NCBI RefSeq assembly: GCF_000495475.1
Contig: NZ_ASGZ01000020.1
Span: 25,431 to 89,430, forward strand
Length of the DNA stretch: 64,000 nt
Source of the DNA: Candidatus Halobonum tyrrellensis G22
GTDB lineage: Archaea; Halobacteriota; Halobacteria; Halobacteriales; Haloferacaceae
Direction: 5' to 3'
The notes beneath the pieces are model-generated. The model searched no databases, had not been told where the DNA came from, and saw nothing but the letters and a program-made list of their open reading frames with translations. A program made the position numbers and the translations under genes. Of the stretch, positions 43,968 through 54,789 are shown one piece after another. Positions within the stretch are counted from its first letter, which is position 1. Each line of letters opens with the position of its first letter.

Positions 43968-44024
43968 TGCGAACGGAGAACGACATACCTATCCCCCGCC
44001 CGCGGGGATCTGCCCCACTCGCAG

Positions 44025-45203
44025 ATGCCGCTCGACCACCCAGACACGGTCGTCGCGCACGACCAGATGTGGACGTACGGGGGGGCCGAACGCGTCGCGC
44101 TCCACCTCGGAGCCGCGCTCGACGTGCCGGTGTACACGACGTACGCCGGCGAGACGGCGCGCGACGCCGCGGCCGACCTCGGGGTCGACCTCCGCGCGTT
44201 CGCACAGGACCGCTACGGCGGGCTCGGGCGGTGGCGCCGCGTCGAGGGGTTCAAGAGCGCGGCGCTCACGCTCGACTGGCAGACCGCCCCGCTCGACGAG
44301 TTCGACCTGATCGTCTCGGCGCACATGTTCACCCGGCAGTACCGGACGCTCGACCACCAGTACCTCATCAACTACTGTCACTCGCCGCCGCGGTGGCTCA
44401 ACGACCTGCTCGGCCACCGGCTGTCGTCGCTACCGGAGGCGGCCCGCTCGCCCGCGAAGGCGTACGTCGCCGGGATGGACCTCCTCGACGCCCGCTCGGC
44501 CGACCGCGTCGACGCGTTCGTCGCCAACAGCGAGGTGATCCGCGACCGGATCCGCCGCTACTACCGCCGGGACGCGACGGTGATCCACCCACCCATCGAC
44601 ACCGAGGGGATCACGCCCGCTCGCTCGGAGGGCGACTACTACCTGATGGTCGGCCGGGTGGTCGAGGCGAAGCGGCCGGCGACCGTGGTCGACGCGTTCG
44701 CGCGGACCGACGCGACGCTGAAGGTGGCGGGCACCGGCGACAACGAACCGCTCGTCGGCGAGAGCACGTACGAGCGCGTTCGCGCCCGCGCGGGCGACAA
44801 CGTCGAGTTCCTCGGCTACGTCTCCGACGAGCGGAAGCGCGAACTGCTCCGGAACGCGACGGCGGTGGTGTACATCCCGATCCGCGAGGACTTCGGGATG
44901 GTCCCGATCGAGGCGCTCGCGGCCGGCACGCCGGTGATCGCCGCAAACGAGGGGTTCCCCGCCGTCGCGGTCGACGACGGCGAGACGGGCGCGGTGGTCG
45001 AGCCGACCGTCGCGGGGGTCCTCGACGGGATCGAACGGGTCGAGGCGGGGACGTTCGACCCCGAGCGTCTCGCGGCCGTCGCCGCCCGCTACGACACCGA
45101 GACGTTCCGCGAGCGGGTCCGAACGGCGGTGGCGAACTTCGCGGCCGACCCCGACCGCTACCGCCGCGGCGACGAGTCGCTACTCGACGCAGGCGACGAC
45201 TGA
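44025..45203 (+). CDS. GT4 family glycosyltransferase
   Basis: The 392-residue GT-B enzyme shows HDQMWTYGGAERVALHLGAA (glycine loop), NYCHSPPRWLNDLLGH, FVANSEVIRDRIRRYYRR, the donor segment YYLMVGRVVEAKRPATVVDA and EDFGMVPIEALAAGTPVIAA. The type is common in haloarchaeal agl clusters and transfers an unknown sugar. It is unlike the GT4 at 37215. Its last 46 nt overlap the 3' end of the convergent GT2 gene. Confidence 0.9.
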   Translation: MPLDHPDTVVAHDQMWTYGGAERVALHLGAALDVPVYTTYAGETARDAAADLGVDLRAFAQDRYGGLGRWRRVEGFKSAALTLDWQTAPLDEFDLIVSAHMFTRQYRTLDHQYLINYCHSPPRWLNDLLGHRLSSLPEAARSPAKAYVAGMDLLDARSADRVDAFVANSEVIRDRIRRYYRRDATVIHPPIDTEGITPARSEGDYYLMVGRVVEAKRPATVVDAFARTDATLKVAGTGDNEPLVGESTYERVRARAGDNVEFLGYVSDERKRELLRNATAVVYIPIREDFGMVPIEALAAGTPVIAANEGFPAVAVDDGETGAVVEPTVAGVLDGIERVEAGTFDPERLAAVAARYDTETFRERVRTAVANFAADPDRYRRGDESLLDAGDD

Positions 45204-46081
45204 CCGCGGCGCCGCCCGTCCCGGGCGCCGTCGCGCTCGCCGTAGAAGATCCGGCGACCGGCGGGGCTGAGCGCGGTCTCGTCGACGTCGATCCCGAGTT
45301 CCGCCTCCAGTTCCGGGAGGCTCCGCCGGGCGGCCGCCATCGCGTCGTCGAGCGCGCCCATCCGCTCGAACCCCGGCGGCTGTTCGTACCGGCCCGCCCG
45401 GACGGCGTTCGCGAACGCGACCGGCGCGAACGCGAGTTGGACGAGCGAGCGGAGCGACGGCGACCGGAGCCTGTCGCGGAGGAAGCTCTCGAACGTGACG
45501 CCGCTCCGGAACTCCACCTCCGTGATCTCGTAGGTCACGGCGACCCGGTCGCGGAGTCCGCGGTCGTAGCCGACCGACTCGTTGAACGGCTCGTGGTCGA
45601 GTCGGACGAGCGCGTCCGCCGCGAGCAGCCGCCGCCAGAGGTCCCTGTCCTCGCCGTAGCCGAGCGACCGGTAGGGGATGTCGAGCAGGAGACTCCGCGG
45701 CGCCACGTTGATCCCGTGGCCGCTCAGGTAGAACTCGCGGTCGATCGCGCGTTCGAGTTCGTGATAGACGGTCACGAAGTCGAGGATACCCTCGTCGTAC
45801 TGGTCGTCGGCGTCGAGTTGGGTGAGGACGTACTCGCCGTTCGCGCGCCGTACGCCCTCGGCGCGGGCGGCGCCGACGTTCTCGTTGTCGCTCACCACGT
45901 ATCGAAGCCCGTCGAACTCCGCGGACAGCGACTCCAGTATCCCGATGCTCCCGTCGGTGGAGCCGTCGTCGACCACGAGCACCTCGAACCGGTCGTCGAC
46001 CTGGTCGAGGATGCTCCGGAGGGAGCGTTCGAGCGTCCCCGCCATGTTGTAGTTACAGACGGAGACCGTGTACGTCACCAT
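45158..46081 (-). CDS. GT2 family glycosyltransferase
   Basis: The 307-residue GT-A protein begins MVTYTVSVCNYNMAGTLERS and has VVDDGSTDGSIGILESL, GAARAEGVRRANGEYVL and the metal motif QLDADDQYDEG. A basic helical tail follows. It would transfer a sugar from a nucleotide donor; no membrane helix is evident. The ATG at 46081 follows the conserved family start. It is divergent from aglB across 175 bp and convergent with the GT4 gene. Confidence 0.87.
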   Translation of the reverse strand: MVTYTVSVCNYNMAGTLERSLRSILDQVDDRFEVLVVDDGSTDGSIGILESLSAEFDGLRYVVSDNENVGAARAEGVRRANGEYVLTQLDADDQYDEGILDFVTVYHELERAIDREFYLSGHGINVAPRSLLLDIPYRSLGYGEDRDLWRRLLAADALVRLDHEPFNESVGYDRGLRDRVAVTYEITEVEFRSGVTFESFLRDRLRSPSLRSLVQLAFAPVAFANAVRAGRYEQPPGFERMGALDDAMAAARRSLPELEAELGIDVDETALSPAGRRIFYGERDGARDGRRRGQSSPASSSDSSPRR

Positions 46082-46256
46082 CGGCCGGGCAATGGCCGGG
46101 GACGGTGTTGACTGTTGTGTTGGACGACGTTCGGCGGCCGCGTCCCGACGGGACCGGTAGCACGCCCGCCGGGGTCGGCCGCGTTCGTCGCCGATCGCTC
46201 CCCGTCGTCTCCACACTTCACAAGGCTTATCCGCTTTTTCCGAATCCAACGAGGTA

Positions 46257-49200
46257 ATGACTAGGGCCAACGAGAGCGACGAGGGATCCTCCACCCTCGG
46301 ACTCGGGTACGACTTCGGGGGGAAGTCGGCGACGGAGGTCCTCGCGGACCTCTATCAGATCCCGGCGCTCGTCGCCATCGTGGCGGTGATGTTGTGGATC
46401 CGTCTCCAGTCGTACGACAACTTCACCGTCGACGGTCAGGTGTTCTTCTCCGGGAACGACGCGTGGTACCACCTGCGGGAGGTCCGCTACGCCGTCCGTC
46501 ACTGGCCGTTCACCATCCCGTTCGACCCGTGGACGTACTTCCCGTACGGGACGACCGCGGGGCAGTTCGGGACCATCTACGACCAACTCGTCGCCACCGT
46601 CGCCATCGTCGTCGGCCTTGGGTCGCCGTCGGCCGACCTGGTGGCGCGGACGCTGCTGGTCGCGCCCGCGGTGCTCGGCGCGCTCACCGTGATTCCGACG
46701 TACCTGATCGGCAAGCGGTTCGGCGGGAAACTCGGCGGACTGTTCGGCGCCGTCGTGTTGATGCTCCTGCCGGGGACGTTCCTCAGCCGGGGGCTGGTCG
46801 GTTTCGCCGACCACAACGTCGCGGAGCCGTTCTTCCAGGCGTTCGCGGTCGTGACGCTCATGGTCGCGCTGACGGTCGCCGAGCGCGACCGCCCCATCTG
46901 GGAACTCGTCGAGGCGCGCGAGTGGGACACTCTCCGGCCGACGCTGGTGTGGAGCGCGCTCGCCGGCGTCGCCACGGGGCTGTACATCTGGGTGTGGCCG
47001 CCGGGGGTCCTCCTCGTCGGCATCTTCGGCGTCTACCTCGTCTACCAGGCGGTCAGCGACCAGGCCAACGGCCGCTCGCCCGACCACGTCGGGTTCGTCG
47101 CGGTCGTCTCGATGGTCACGACGGCCGTGATGACCGCGCTGCGCTTCCAGGAGACGACGTTCTCGCCGACCTCGTTCGGTCTGTTCCAGCCGCTCGCGGC
47201 GCTGTCGGTCGCGGTCGCGGGGGTCGGGCTCGCGTGGCTCGCCAGGCGGTTCGACGCCCGCGAGTTCGACGACGACCGCCTCGACGAGTACGGCTTCGCG
47301 GGCACCGTGTTCGCGGTCGCGCTCGTCGGCGTCGTGGTCACCGTCCTCGCGCCCGTGCCGTTCTTCTCGACCATCCAGACCAACCTCCTCCGGTTCGTCG
47401 GGTTCAGCGCGGGCGCGGCGACCCGGACCATCGGCGAGGCGCAGCCGTTCCTCCAGTCGGGGTACGCCCAGTACTACGGGCCGTTCGGCGTCGTGCTCTC
47501 GGAGTACGGCTTCGCGTTCGTCACCGCGCTCGCGGCGGCGGTGTGGATGCTCGTCGGGCCGCTGTGGCGGCGCGGCGACTCCCGCGACTACCAACTCGTC
47601 GGCGCGGCGGCGCTACTGCTCGTGTTCATCTTCATCACGCGACCGCTCTACCTCGCGTTGACCGACGCGCTCGGTCTCAACGGTCAGCTGGTCGGGGTAG
47701 CGATCATCGGCGTGCTCGTCTTCGTCGCCGCCGCGCGGGTCCGCTACCGCGCGGAGTTCCTGTTCGCGTTCGTCTGGGCCGCGTTCATCACGAGCGCGGC
47801 GTTCACGCAGGTCCGGTTCAACTACTACCTCGCGGTCGCGGTGGCGGCGTTCAACGCGTACTTCCTGTACGCGCTCCTCCGCGGGGTCGACGTCGACCTC
47901 TCGAACGCGCGGTCGGCGCGGTCGGCGCTGCCCGACATCGAGACGTACCAGGCGCTGGCGGTCGCGCTCGCGGTGATGGTGGTGCTCGTCCCGGTGCTCG
48001 TGGTGCCGCTGTCGCTGGGCGACACCGGGTCGGCGAGCATCGACCGGACCAACACCGCCTGGCAGGTGGGCAACAGCACCTCCCCCGGCGCGGTGACCAT
48101 CTGGGACGACAGCCTCGATTGGATGGGGGAGAACACCCCCGCGGTGGGGAACTACGGGGGTGCGGGCAACGCCGACCAGTTGGGCTACTACGAGCCGTAC
48201 GACATCCCCGCGGACAACGACTTCGACTACGCCGAGGGGTCGTACGGCGTGATGTCGTGGTGGGACTACGGCCACTGGATCACGGTGCTCGGCGAGCGGA
48301 TCCCCAACGCGAACCCGTTCCAGCAGGGGGCGACGGCGGCCGCCAACTTCCTGCTCGCGCCCAACGAGAGCCAGTCGCGTGACGTGCTCCAGCGGATGAG
48401 CACCGAGGGGAACCAGACCCGGTACGTGATGGTCGACTGGCAGATGGTGACGCCGAGTTCGAAGTTCGGCGCGCCCGTCGTGTTCTACGACGACGCCAAC
48501 GTCTCCCGGTCGGACTTCCTCACGCCGGTGTACGACTCCAACGGGCAGTTCGCGATGTACCAGCGCAACCAGCGCTACTACAACAGCACGATGGTCCGGC
48601 TGTACAACAACCACGGTAGCCGGGCCGAACCGACGGTCAGCGCGGGGATCCTCGGCGAGTACGTCGTGGTGTTCGACTACGACGTAGCCACGACCCCGAG
48701 CGGGCAGGAGTTCCGGACGGTGCCGAGCGGGCAAAACGAGAGCGCGCTCCGGACGTTCCAGAACATGAGCGCCGCAAGGGAGTTCGTCGAGGAGGACGGG
48801 ACGGCGACCGTCGGCGGCGTCGGCGCGTACCCGACGGAGCCGGTGCCGGCGCTCGAACACTACCGGCTGGTGAAGGCGAGCGACACCTCCGGGTACGCCT
48901 CCTCGTCGTACCAGCAGATCGTCTACCGGCAGTTGCGGGCGCTCGGACTCCAGAACCCGCAGTTGCTCCAGAAGACGTCCGCCGACTGGGTCAAGACGTT
49001 CGAGCGCGTCCCCGGCGCGACGGTCGAAGGATCGGGCGCCGCGCCGAACGAGACGGTGACCGCCGCCGTCCAGATGGAGATTCCCGGCGGACCGGAGACG
49101 AACGCCTCGACGTTCACATACGAACAGCAGGCGACCGCCGGGCCGGACGGGAACTTCCAGTTCACCCTCCCGTACGCGTCGACCGGCTACGACGAGTTCG

Positions 49201-49585
49201 GTCCCGAGGAGGGGTACACCAACGTGAGCGTGCGCGCGACCGGCCCGTACACGGTGTACGGCGAGAGCCGGACCAACGAGAGTTCGTACCTCGTCCGGAA
49301 CGAGGCGACGCTGAACGTCTCCAACGCCGCCGTCGTCGACGCCGAGGACGCGACGGTGACGCTCGACGAACGGGTGCTCCGGTCGCCGGAGGGGGCGGAG
49401 AACAACAGCACGGCCGGCGACGACGAGGGGAACGCCTCGGTGTCGACCGGCGACGAGTCGAACGCGACGACGAACGGGTCGACGACGAACGAGTCGGACG
49501 CGACGGGTACCGAGTCGGCGGCGCTCGCGCCGCGGTCGCCCGCGGCCGCGCTACGGGCGGCCGACCGTCGGGCGGTCCGGCCGTA

Positions 49586-49586
<1 letters not shown>
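46257..49586 (+). CDS. aglB: Oligosaccharyltransferase AglB (Stt3 family)
   Basis: The 1109-residue protein has about 13 membrane helices in its first half, then a large extracellular domain. Catalytic features: GNDAWYHLRE (Asp68, first acidic loop motif), GFADHNVAEPFFQAF and the signature WWDYG at residues 668-672 in VMSWWDYGHWITVLGE. AglB moves the glycan from dolichyl phosphate to Asn in N-X-S/T sites. The outer domain has many NXS/T sequons of its own. A Ser/Thr/Asn-rich acidic tail (about 1060-1109) is unusual. TATA-like GCTTATCC about 28 nt before the ATG implies a leaderless transcript. The stop shares its last A with the next ATG (TAATG). Confidence 0.96.
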
Positions 49587-50659
<1,073 letters not shown>

Positions 50660-50776
50660 TCCGCGTCGGTCGACGGGAGCCGTCCCGTCACGACCCGGGC
50701 CGCGCTCCGCCCGCGTCCGCCGGCGCGGGCGCTCGGAACCGGCGCGCCTTTCACCCGTTCGCCTCTCGGATCGGGC

Positions 50777-51205
50777 GTGTCGAGCGAGGTACGCGAGGAG
50801 GTCGTCCGCGCGGTCGGGCACGAACACGTCAGCGCCGAGCACGCGAGCACGTTCGAGGTGACGAGCGACGACTGGCTCACGCCCGCGGGCGACTGCATCG
50901 TCGGGGTGGAGGCGGACCGCACGCCCGCCGACTTCGCGTCCGGGTTCGTCGACGCCTGCCGGGACGCCGAGGCGACGGTCACCGCGACGCTGGAGGCGGC
51001 CGGCATCGAGGCGACGGTCGCCGGTCGGGGGGACCCGGGGTTGACGTTCGACGACGACCGGAGCCTCGTCGCGCGGACGAGCGACTACGTCGACGGCCGA
51101 ACCGTCATGGTCGACGCGGACGCGGCCGCGGGCGACCTCCACCGGAAGCTGGTGACGGCGCTGTCGCGCGGCGCGCCGCTGACGCTCACGCTCCGGGTGG
51201 AGTAG
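50777..51205 (+). CDS. DUF371 family protein
   Basis: The 142-residue protein starts with GTG and reads EEVVRAVGHEHVSAEHASTF, DDWLTPAGDCIVGVEADRTP, RGDPGLTFDDDRSLVARTSD and LSRGAPLTLTLRVE. It matches DUF371 (COG2090), a small archaeal family with no experimentally assigned function. No signal peptide or helix. A weak T-rich element (CCTTTCACC near 50750) lies about 27 nt upstream, consistent with a leaderless GTG start. Confidence 0.85.
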   Translation: MSSEVREEVVRAVGHEHVSAEHASTFEVTSDDWLTPAGDCIVGVEADRTPADFASGFVDACRDAEATVTATLEAAGIEATVAGRGDPGLTFDDDRSLVARTSDYVDGRTVMVDADAAAGDLHRKLVTALSRGAPLTLTLRVE

Positions 51206-51270
51206 CGGGCCGTCCGCGACGGGCGGCGGGCGGCCGACAGTTCTTGTACGCGAGCGCCTCACCGTCTCCC

Positions 51271-52182
51271 ATGAGCGACGACGACTCCGACGACCCCGTG
51301 GAACCCGCGGAGAACATCAGCGGCGGCGACGCCGGCGGGGGCACGGTCGCCGACTTCTCGCCCGGCGACGGCGAGCGCCGGGCGGAGGCGGTGGTGGACG
51401 AACTCGGCGACCTCTACTGGCGAAAGGCGTACGGCGGGCAGGACGCCTTCGAGTGCCTCGTGCGGACGATACTCTCACAGAACACCAGCGACGCGGCGAG
51501 CCAGCCCGCCCACGACTCGCTGATGGCCCGATACGGGGAGAGCGAGGCGCGGAGCGCCTCGGAGACCCGAACGGGGAGCGAAGCGACCCGTGAGGGTGGC
51601 GACGGCGAGCGGGCGACGAGCGGCGACCTCGCGGAGTCGCTCGCCGACGCGGCGCGGGACGACCTCGCGGAGACCATCTCCGCCGCGGGTCTGTACAACC
51701 GGAAGTCGGAGACCATCGTTCGGCTCGCCGGGCGCGTCGTCGACGAGTACGGCGGCGCCGACGGGTTCGACGAGTTCGTCCGCGAGGGTGACCCCGCGGA
51801 GGTGCGCGACGCGCTCCTCGACATGAAGGGCGTCGGGCCGAAGACGGCCGACTGCGTCCTGCTGTTCTCGGGCGGGCGCGGCGGCGTCTTCCCCGTCGAC
51901 ACCCACGTCCACCGCATCGCCCGGCGGATGGGGCTGGCGCCGCCCGACGCCGACCACGAGACGGTCCGCGCGGAACTGGAGGCGGACGTGCCCGCCGACA
52001 AGTGCGGCTTCGGTCACACCGCGATGATCCAGTTCGGCCGGGAGTACTGCTCGGCGCGTACACCCGCGTGTCTGGAGGGGCCGGAGGCGTGTCCGCTGTA
52101 CGACCTCTGTGAGCGGGTCGGCGTCGACGAACTGTCGGGCGAGGTGGTGGACCCGAGCGAGGCGGCCGCGGGCGACGCCTGA
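51271..52182 (+). CDS. nth: Endonuclease III (Nth-type base-excision glycosylase)
   Basis: This 303-residue DNA glycosylase/AP lyase carries TILSQNTSD, the helix-hairpin-helix MKGVGPKTADCVLLF with catalytic Lys191, FPVDTHVHRIARRMG with Asp210 and the 4Fe-4S cysteines 260, 267, 274 and 280. Their spacing CX6CX6CX5C has a longer middle loop than the usual CX6CX2CX5C. The first 35 residues are disordered and acidic. Residues about 90-118 are an Arg/Ser/Glu-rich insertion encoded by hairpin-forming repeat DNA (51538-51624) not expected in the family. It repairs oxidised pyrimidines. Confidence 0.92.
   Translation: MSDDDSDDPVEPAENISGGDAGGGTVADFSPGDGERRAEAVVDELGDLYWRKAYGGQDAFECLVRTILSQNTSDAASQPAHDSLMARYGESEARSASETRTGSEATREGGDGERATSGDLAESLADAARDDLAETISAAGLYNRKSETIVRLAGRVVDEYGGADGFDEFVREGDPAEVRDALLDMKGVGPKTADCVLLFSGGRGGVFPVDTHVHRIARRMGLAPPDADHETVRAELEADVPADKCGFGHTAMIQFGREYCSARTPACLEGPEACPLYDLCERVGVDELSGEVVDPSEAAAGDA
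51538..51624 (+). repeat. In-frame repeat element inside nth
   Basis: It contains CGAGGCGC (51543-51550) / GCGCCTCG (51554-51561), a perfect 8-bp hairpin, followed by ACGGG (51571-51575) / CCCGT (51587-51591) around GAGCGAAGCGA. The motif GAGCGAAGCGA recurs in the gap after nth-side genes (52811-52830) and resembles dispersed haloarchaeal palindromic repeats. It adds about 28 residues to the protein without breaking the frame. Confidence 0.55.
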
Positions 52183-52189
52183 CCCGGAC

Positions 52190-52615
52190 TCACTCCACCG
52201 AACACTCCGCCTCGGGGACGCCCGACACCGGAACCTCGCTCTCCTCGTAGTCGAACCCGTCGCCGAACATCGGCAGCGAGAACCGGTAGTCGAACGCGAG
52301 CGCGAACCGCGAGAACGGGTCGCCGAGGAACGCGGCGGGGTCCGACCCGACGCCGGCGAAGACGACGCCCGTCCGCAGGCCGATCACCTCGTACTCGCCG
52401 GTCGACCCGACGAACGACGCGCCGAACGAGCCCTTCCCGCCGAGGTTGGTGAACAGCGACGTGTACAGCGTCGCGTCGATGGTGGGGCCTTCGGTCCCGA
52501 TCTCCAGATCCTTCCCACTCCCGAAGCAGTCCTCGGGCGCGGCCGCGGCGGACCCCGCGGAGCCGAGGAGGACGAGGAAGGCGAGCAGCCAGCGGGCGAC
52601 GGCGCGTCTCGACAC
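52190..52615 (-). CDS. Secreted hypothetical protein with Sec signal peptide
   Basis: The 141-residue protein starts GTG and has a signal peptide MSRRAVARWLLAFLVLLGSA ending AGSAAAAPEDC. The mature part is small and beta-rich with DYEESEVPVSGVPEAECSVE at the end; Cys near both ends may pair. TTTTTGTA (complement of about 52637-52645) sits about 26 nt upstream, so it is leaderless. I do not recognise the family securely. Convergent with nth, 7 nt apart. Confidence 0.65.
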   Translation of the reverse strand: MSRRAVARWLLAFLVLLGSAGSAAAAPEDCFGSGKDLEIGTEGPTIDATLYTSLFTNLGGKGSFGASFVGSTGEYEVIGLRTGVVFAGVGSDPAAFLGDPFSRFALAFDYRFSLPMFGDGFDYEESEVPVSGVPEAECSVE

Positions 52616-52857
52616 GGGCGAACGTGGTCGCCGGTCCTACAAAAATGTTACCAGCTAATTACCACACGGCCGAGTCGGCGACCGTCCCGAGCGGCGAGCG
52701 GTCCGCGGGACTGAGGCGGCGTAGCTGTCGCAACGAGCGGTCGGACCGAGCACGACCGAAGGGAGTGCTCGGGGGTTTTGGCATGAACGGGTTTTGGCGG
52801 GCTGGCTCCCGCAGCGAGCGAAGCGAGCGAGGAAGCTACCCCGCGAAAAGAGGTTCT
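52616..52857. repeat. Intergenic repeat cluster between the secreted protein and aCPSF1 genes
   Basis: It holds an 8-bp hairpin CCGAGCAC (52746-52753) / GTGCTCGG (52765-52772), two direct copies of GGGTTTTGGC (52773-52782, 52789-52798) and a GCAGCGAGCGAAGCGAGCGA run (about 52811-52830). The layout resembles dispersed haloarchaeal palindromic repeats. On the minus strand it lies just after the aCPSF1 stop and may act as transcript end. No gene. Confidence 0.5.
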
Positions 52858-54789
52858 TTATTTGAAGCGGAACGTCTCCAGGTTCTTCGGCGCGAACGTC
52901 CGCATGTTGTAGTCGTGGTACAGCGACGACGAGAAGTCTTGGACGGAGCGCTCGTCGCCGTGGACGCAGAGCACCTTCTCGGGGCGAGGGTTCATCGTCT
53001 TCACGAAGTTCTCCAGCCCCTGGCGGTCGGCGTGCCCGGAGAAGCCGTCGACCGTCTCGACGTTCATCTTGAGGGTGAGCGTCGAGGTGCGCCCGCCGCC
53101 GCCGTTGCCCCGGTCGCTGATCGGGATCTCCTCCCAGCCGTTCTGTATCCGCCGGCCGAGCGTCCCCTGCGCCTGGTAGCCGACGAAGGTGAGCGTCGAC
53201 TCCTCCTCGGTGCCGAGGTGGCGGAGCCACGACATGATCGGCCCGCCGGTGACCATCCCCGACGTCGAGAGGATGATACAGGGGTCGCCGTCGGCCACCT
53301 CCTGTCGCTCCTCCTCGCCGCCGTCGATGTGGTTGAACTGGTCGGCGAGGAACGGGTTCTCGTCCTCGTGGAAGATCCTATCGCGCAGTTCGTCGCGGAG
53401 GTACTCGGGGTAGGTGGTGTGGATCGCGGTCGCCTCCCAGATCATCCCGTCGAGGTGGACCGGCATCTCGGGGATGTCGCCGTTGCGCATCGCCTGCTCG
53501 ATGACGAGCATCATCTCCTGTGAGCGGCCCACCGCGAACGCGGGGATGAGTAGCTTCCCCCCGCGGTCGTGCGTCCGGTTGATCACCTCCTTCAGCTTGC
53601 GCTCGGAGTCCTCCTGGTCGGTCTGGTAGTCGTTCCGACCGCCGTACGTCGACTCCATCACGAGCGTCTCCACGCGCGGGAAGTCGTTGACGGCGCCGTT
53701 GAACAGTCGGGTGTCGTCGTAGTGGATGTCACCCGAGAAGGCGACGTTGTACAGCCCGTCGCCGATGTGGAAGTGGCTCACCGCCGACCCGAGGATGTGC
53801 CCCGCGTTGTGGAAGGTGAGTTTCACGTCGGGGGCGATGTCGGTCACGTCGCCGTACTCCAGCGGGATGGTGTGTTTGATCGCCTCCCGGACCTGCGCGG
53901 ACTCGTAGGGGGGCGTCCGTCCCTCCTTCGAGGCGACGTCGAGGTAGTCGAGGGTGAGCAGGCCCATCAGGTCGCGCGTCGGCTCCGTACAGTAGATGGG
54001 GCCGTCGTAGCCGTACTTGAACAGCAGCGGGATGAGCGCCGAGTGGTCGAGGTGGGCGTGCGTGAGCACCACCGCGTCGAGGTTCTGCGCGCCCGCCCCG
54101 AGCGCCTCGGGCACCTGGAGGTACGGCACCTCCCCCTCCGCGCCGGGTTTGTCGCCGCAGTCGACCAACACGCGCGTCTCCGCCGTGTTGAGGATGAACG
54201 AGGCGCGGCCGACCTCCCGGCAGCAGCCGAGCGTCGTGATCCGGACCCACTGCTCGTCGGCCATCTCCTCGCGGTGGATGGTGCGGCCGACGCGTTCGAG
54301 GATGTCGCGGCGCTCCTCGCGCTCCTGTTTCAGGAAGTTCCGGACGTTCGACACCGTCGACGACTCGATGGGCGGCGTCCGCACCACCTCGGGGGTCCAC
54401 CCCACTTCCTGGGTTATCTCCCGGAGGGTCGACCCGTGGCGACCGATCACCATCCCGGGCTTTTGCGCCTCGATGACAACTTCGCCGGTGTCCTGGTGGA
54501 AGTCGAGGTCGGTGATGCCGGCGTCCTCGGGGATGACCTGCTTGATCCGCTCTTCGGCCTCGCGGGGGTCCGAGAGCACGTCCGGGTGCGGCCGGACCGT
54601 GATCCGTTTCCGGAGCTTCGAGGCGAGGTTCCGGATCAGGTCGCCGTTCTGCGCGAACGCCTTGGGGTGGCGCGTGTACACCACCAGTTCGGGCCCCTCG
54701 TACTTGACGTCGGTCACCGAGACGTCGCTCGGTATCTCCGCTTCGATCTGCGCCTTCGTGTCTTCGAGTTGCTTGTCGACTTGGCTCAT
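52858..54789 (-). CDS. KH-domain beta-CASP ribonuclease aCPSF1 / FttA
   Basis: The 643-residue protein has two N-terminal KH-like RNA-binding modules (GRHG loop at about 114-120 in GMVIGRHGSTLREITQEVGW), then a metallo-beta-lactamase domain with HAHLDH at residues 244-249, GCCREVGRASFIL and HILGSAVSHFHIGD. A beta-CASP domain with PAFAVGRSQEMM and FSGHADRQGLENFV follows. In archaea this protein is the transcription termination factor FttA and an endonuclease acting at U-rich 3' ends. Start is ATG 54789; the promoter lies at about 54941-54947, so a leader of about 125 nt precedes it. Confidence 0.95.
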   Translation of the reverse strand: MSQVDKQLEDTKAQIEAEIPSDVSVTDVKYEGPELVVYTRHPKAFAQNGDLIRNLASKLRKRITVRPHPDVLSDPREAEERIKQVIPEDAGITDLDFHQDTGEVVIEAQKPGMVIGRHGSTLREITQEVGWTPEVVRTPPIESSTVSNVRNFLKQEREERRDILERVGRTIHREEMADEQWVRITTLGCCREVGRASFILNTAETRVLVDCGDKPGAEGEVPYLQVPEALGAGAQNLDAVVLTHAHLDHSALIPLLFKYGYDGPIYCTEPTRDLMGLLTLDYLDVASKEGRTPPYESAQVREAIKHTIPLEYGDVTDIAPDVKLTFHNAGHILGSAVSHFHIGDGLYNVAFSGDIHYDDTRLFNGAVNDFPRVETLVMESTYGGRNDYQTDQEDSERKLKEVINRTHDRGGKLLIPAFAVGRSQEMMLVIEQAMRNGDIPEMPVHLDGMIWEATAIHTTYPEYLRDELRDRIFHEDENPFLADQFNHIDGGEEERQEVADGDPCIILSTSGMVTGGPIMSWLRHLGTEEESTLTFVGYQAQGTLGRRIQNGWEEIPISDRGNGGGGRTSTLTLKMNVETVDGFSGHADRQGLENFVKTMNPRPEKVLCVHGDERSVQDFSSSLYHDYNMRTFAPKNLETFRFK

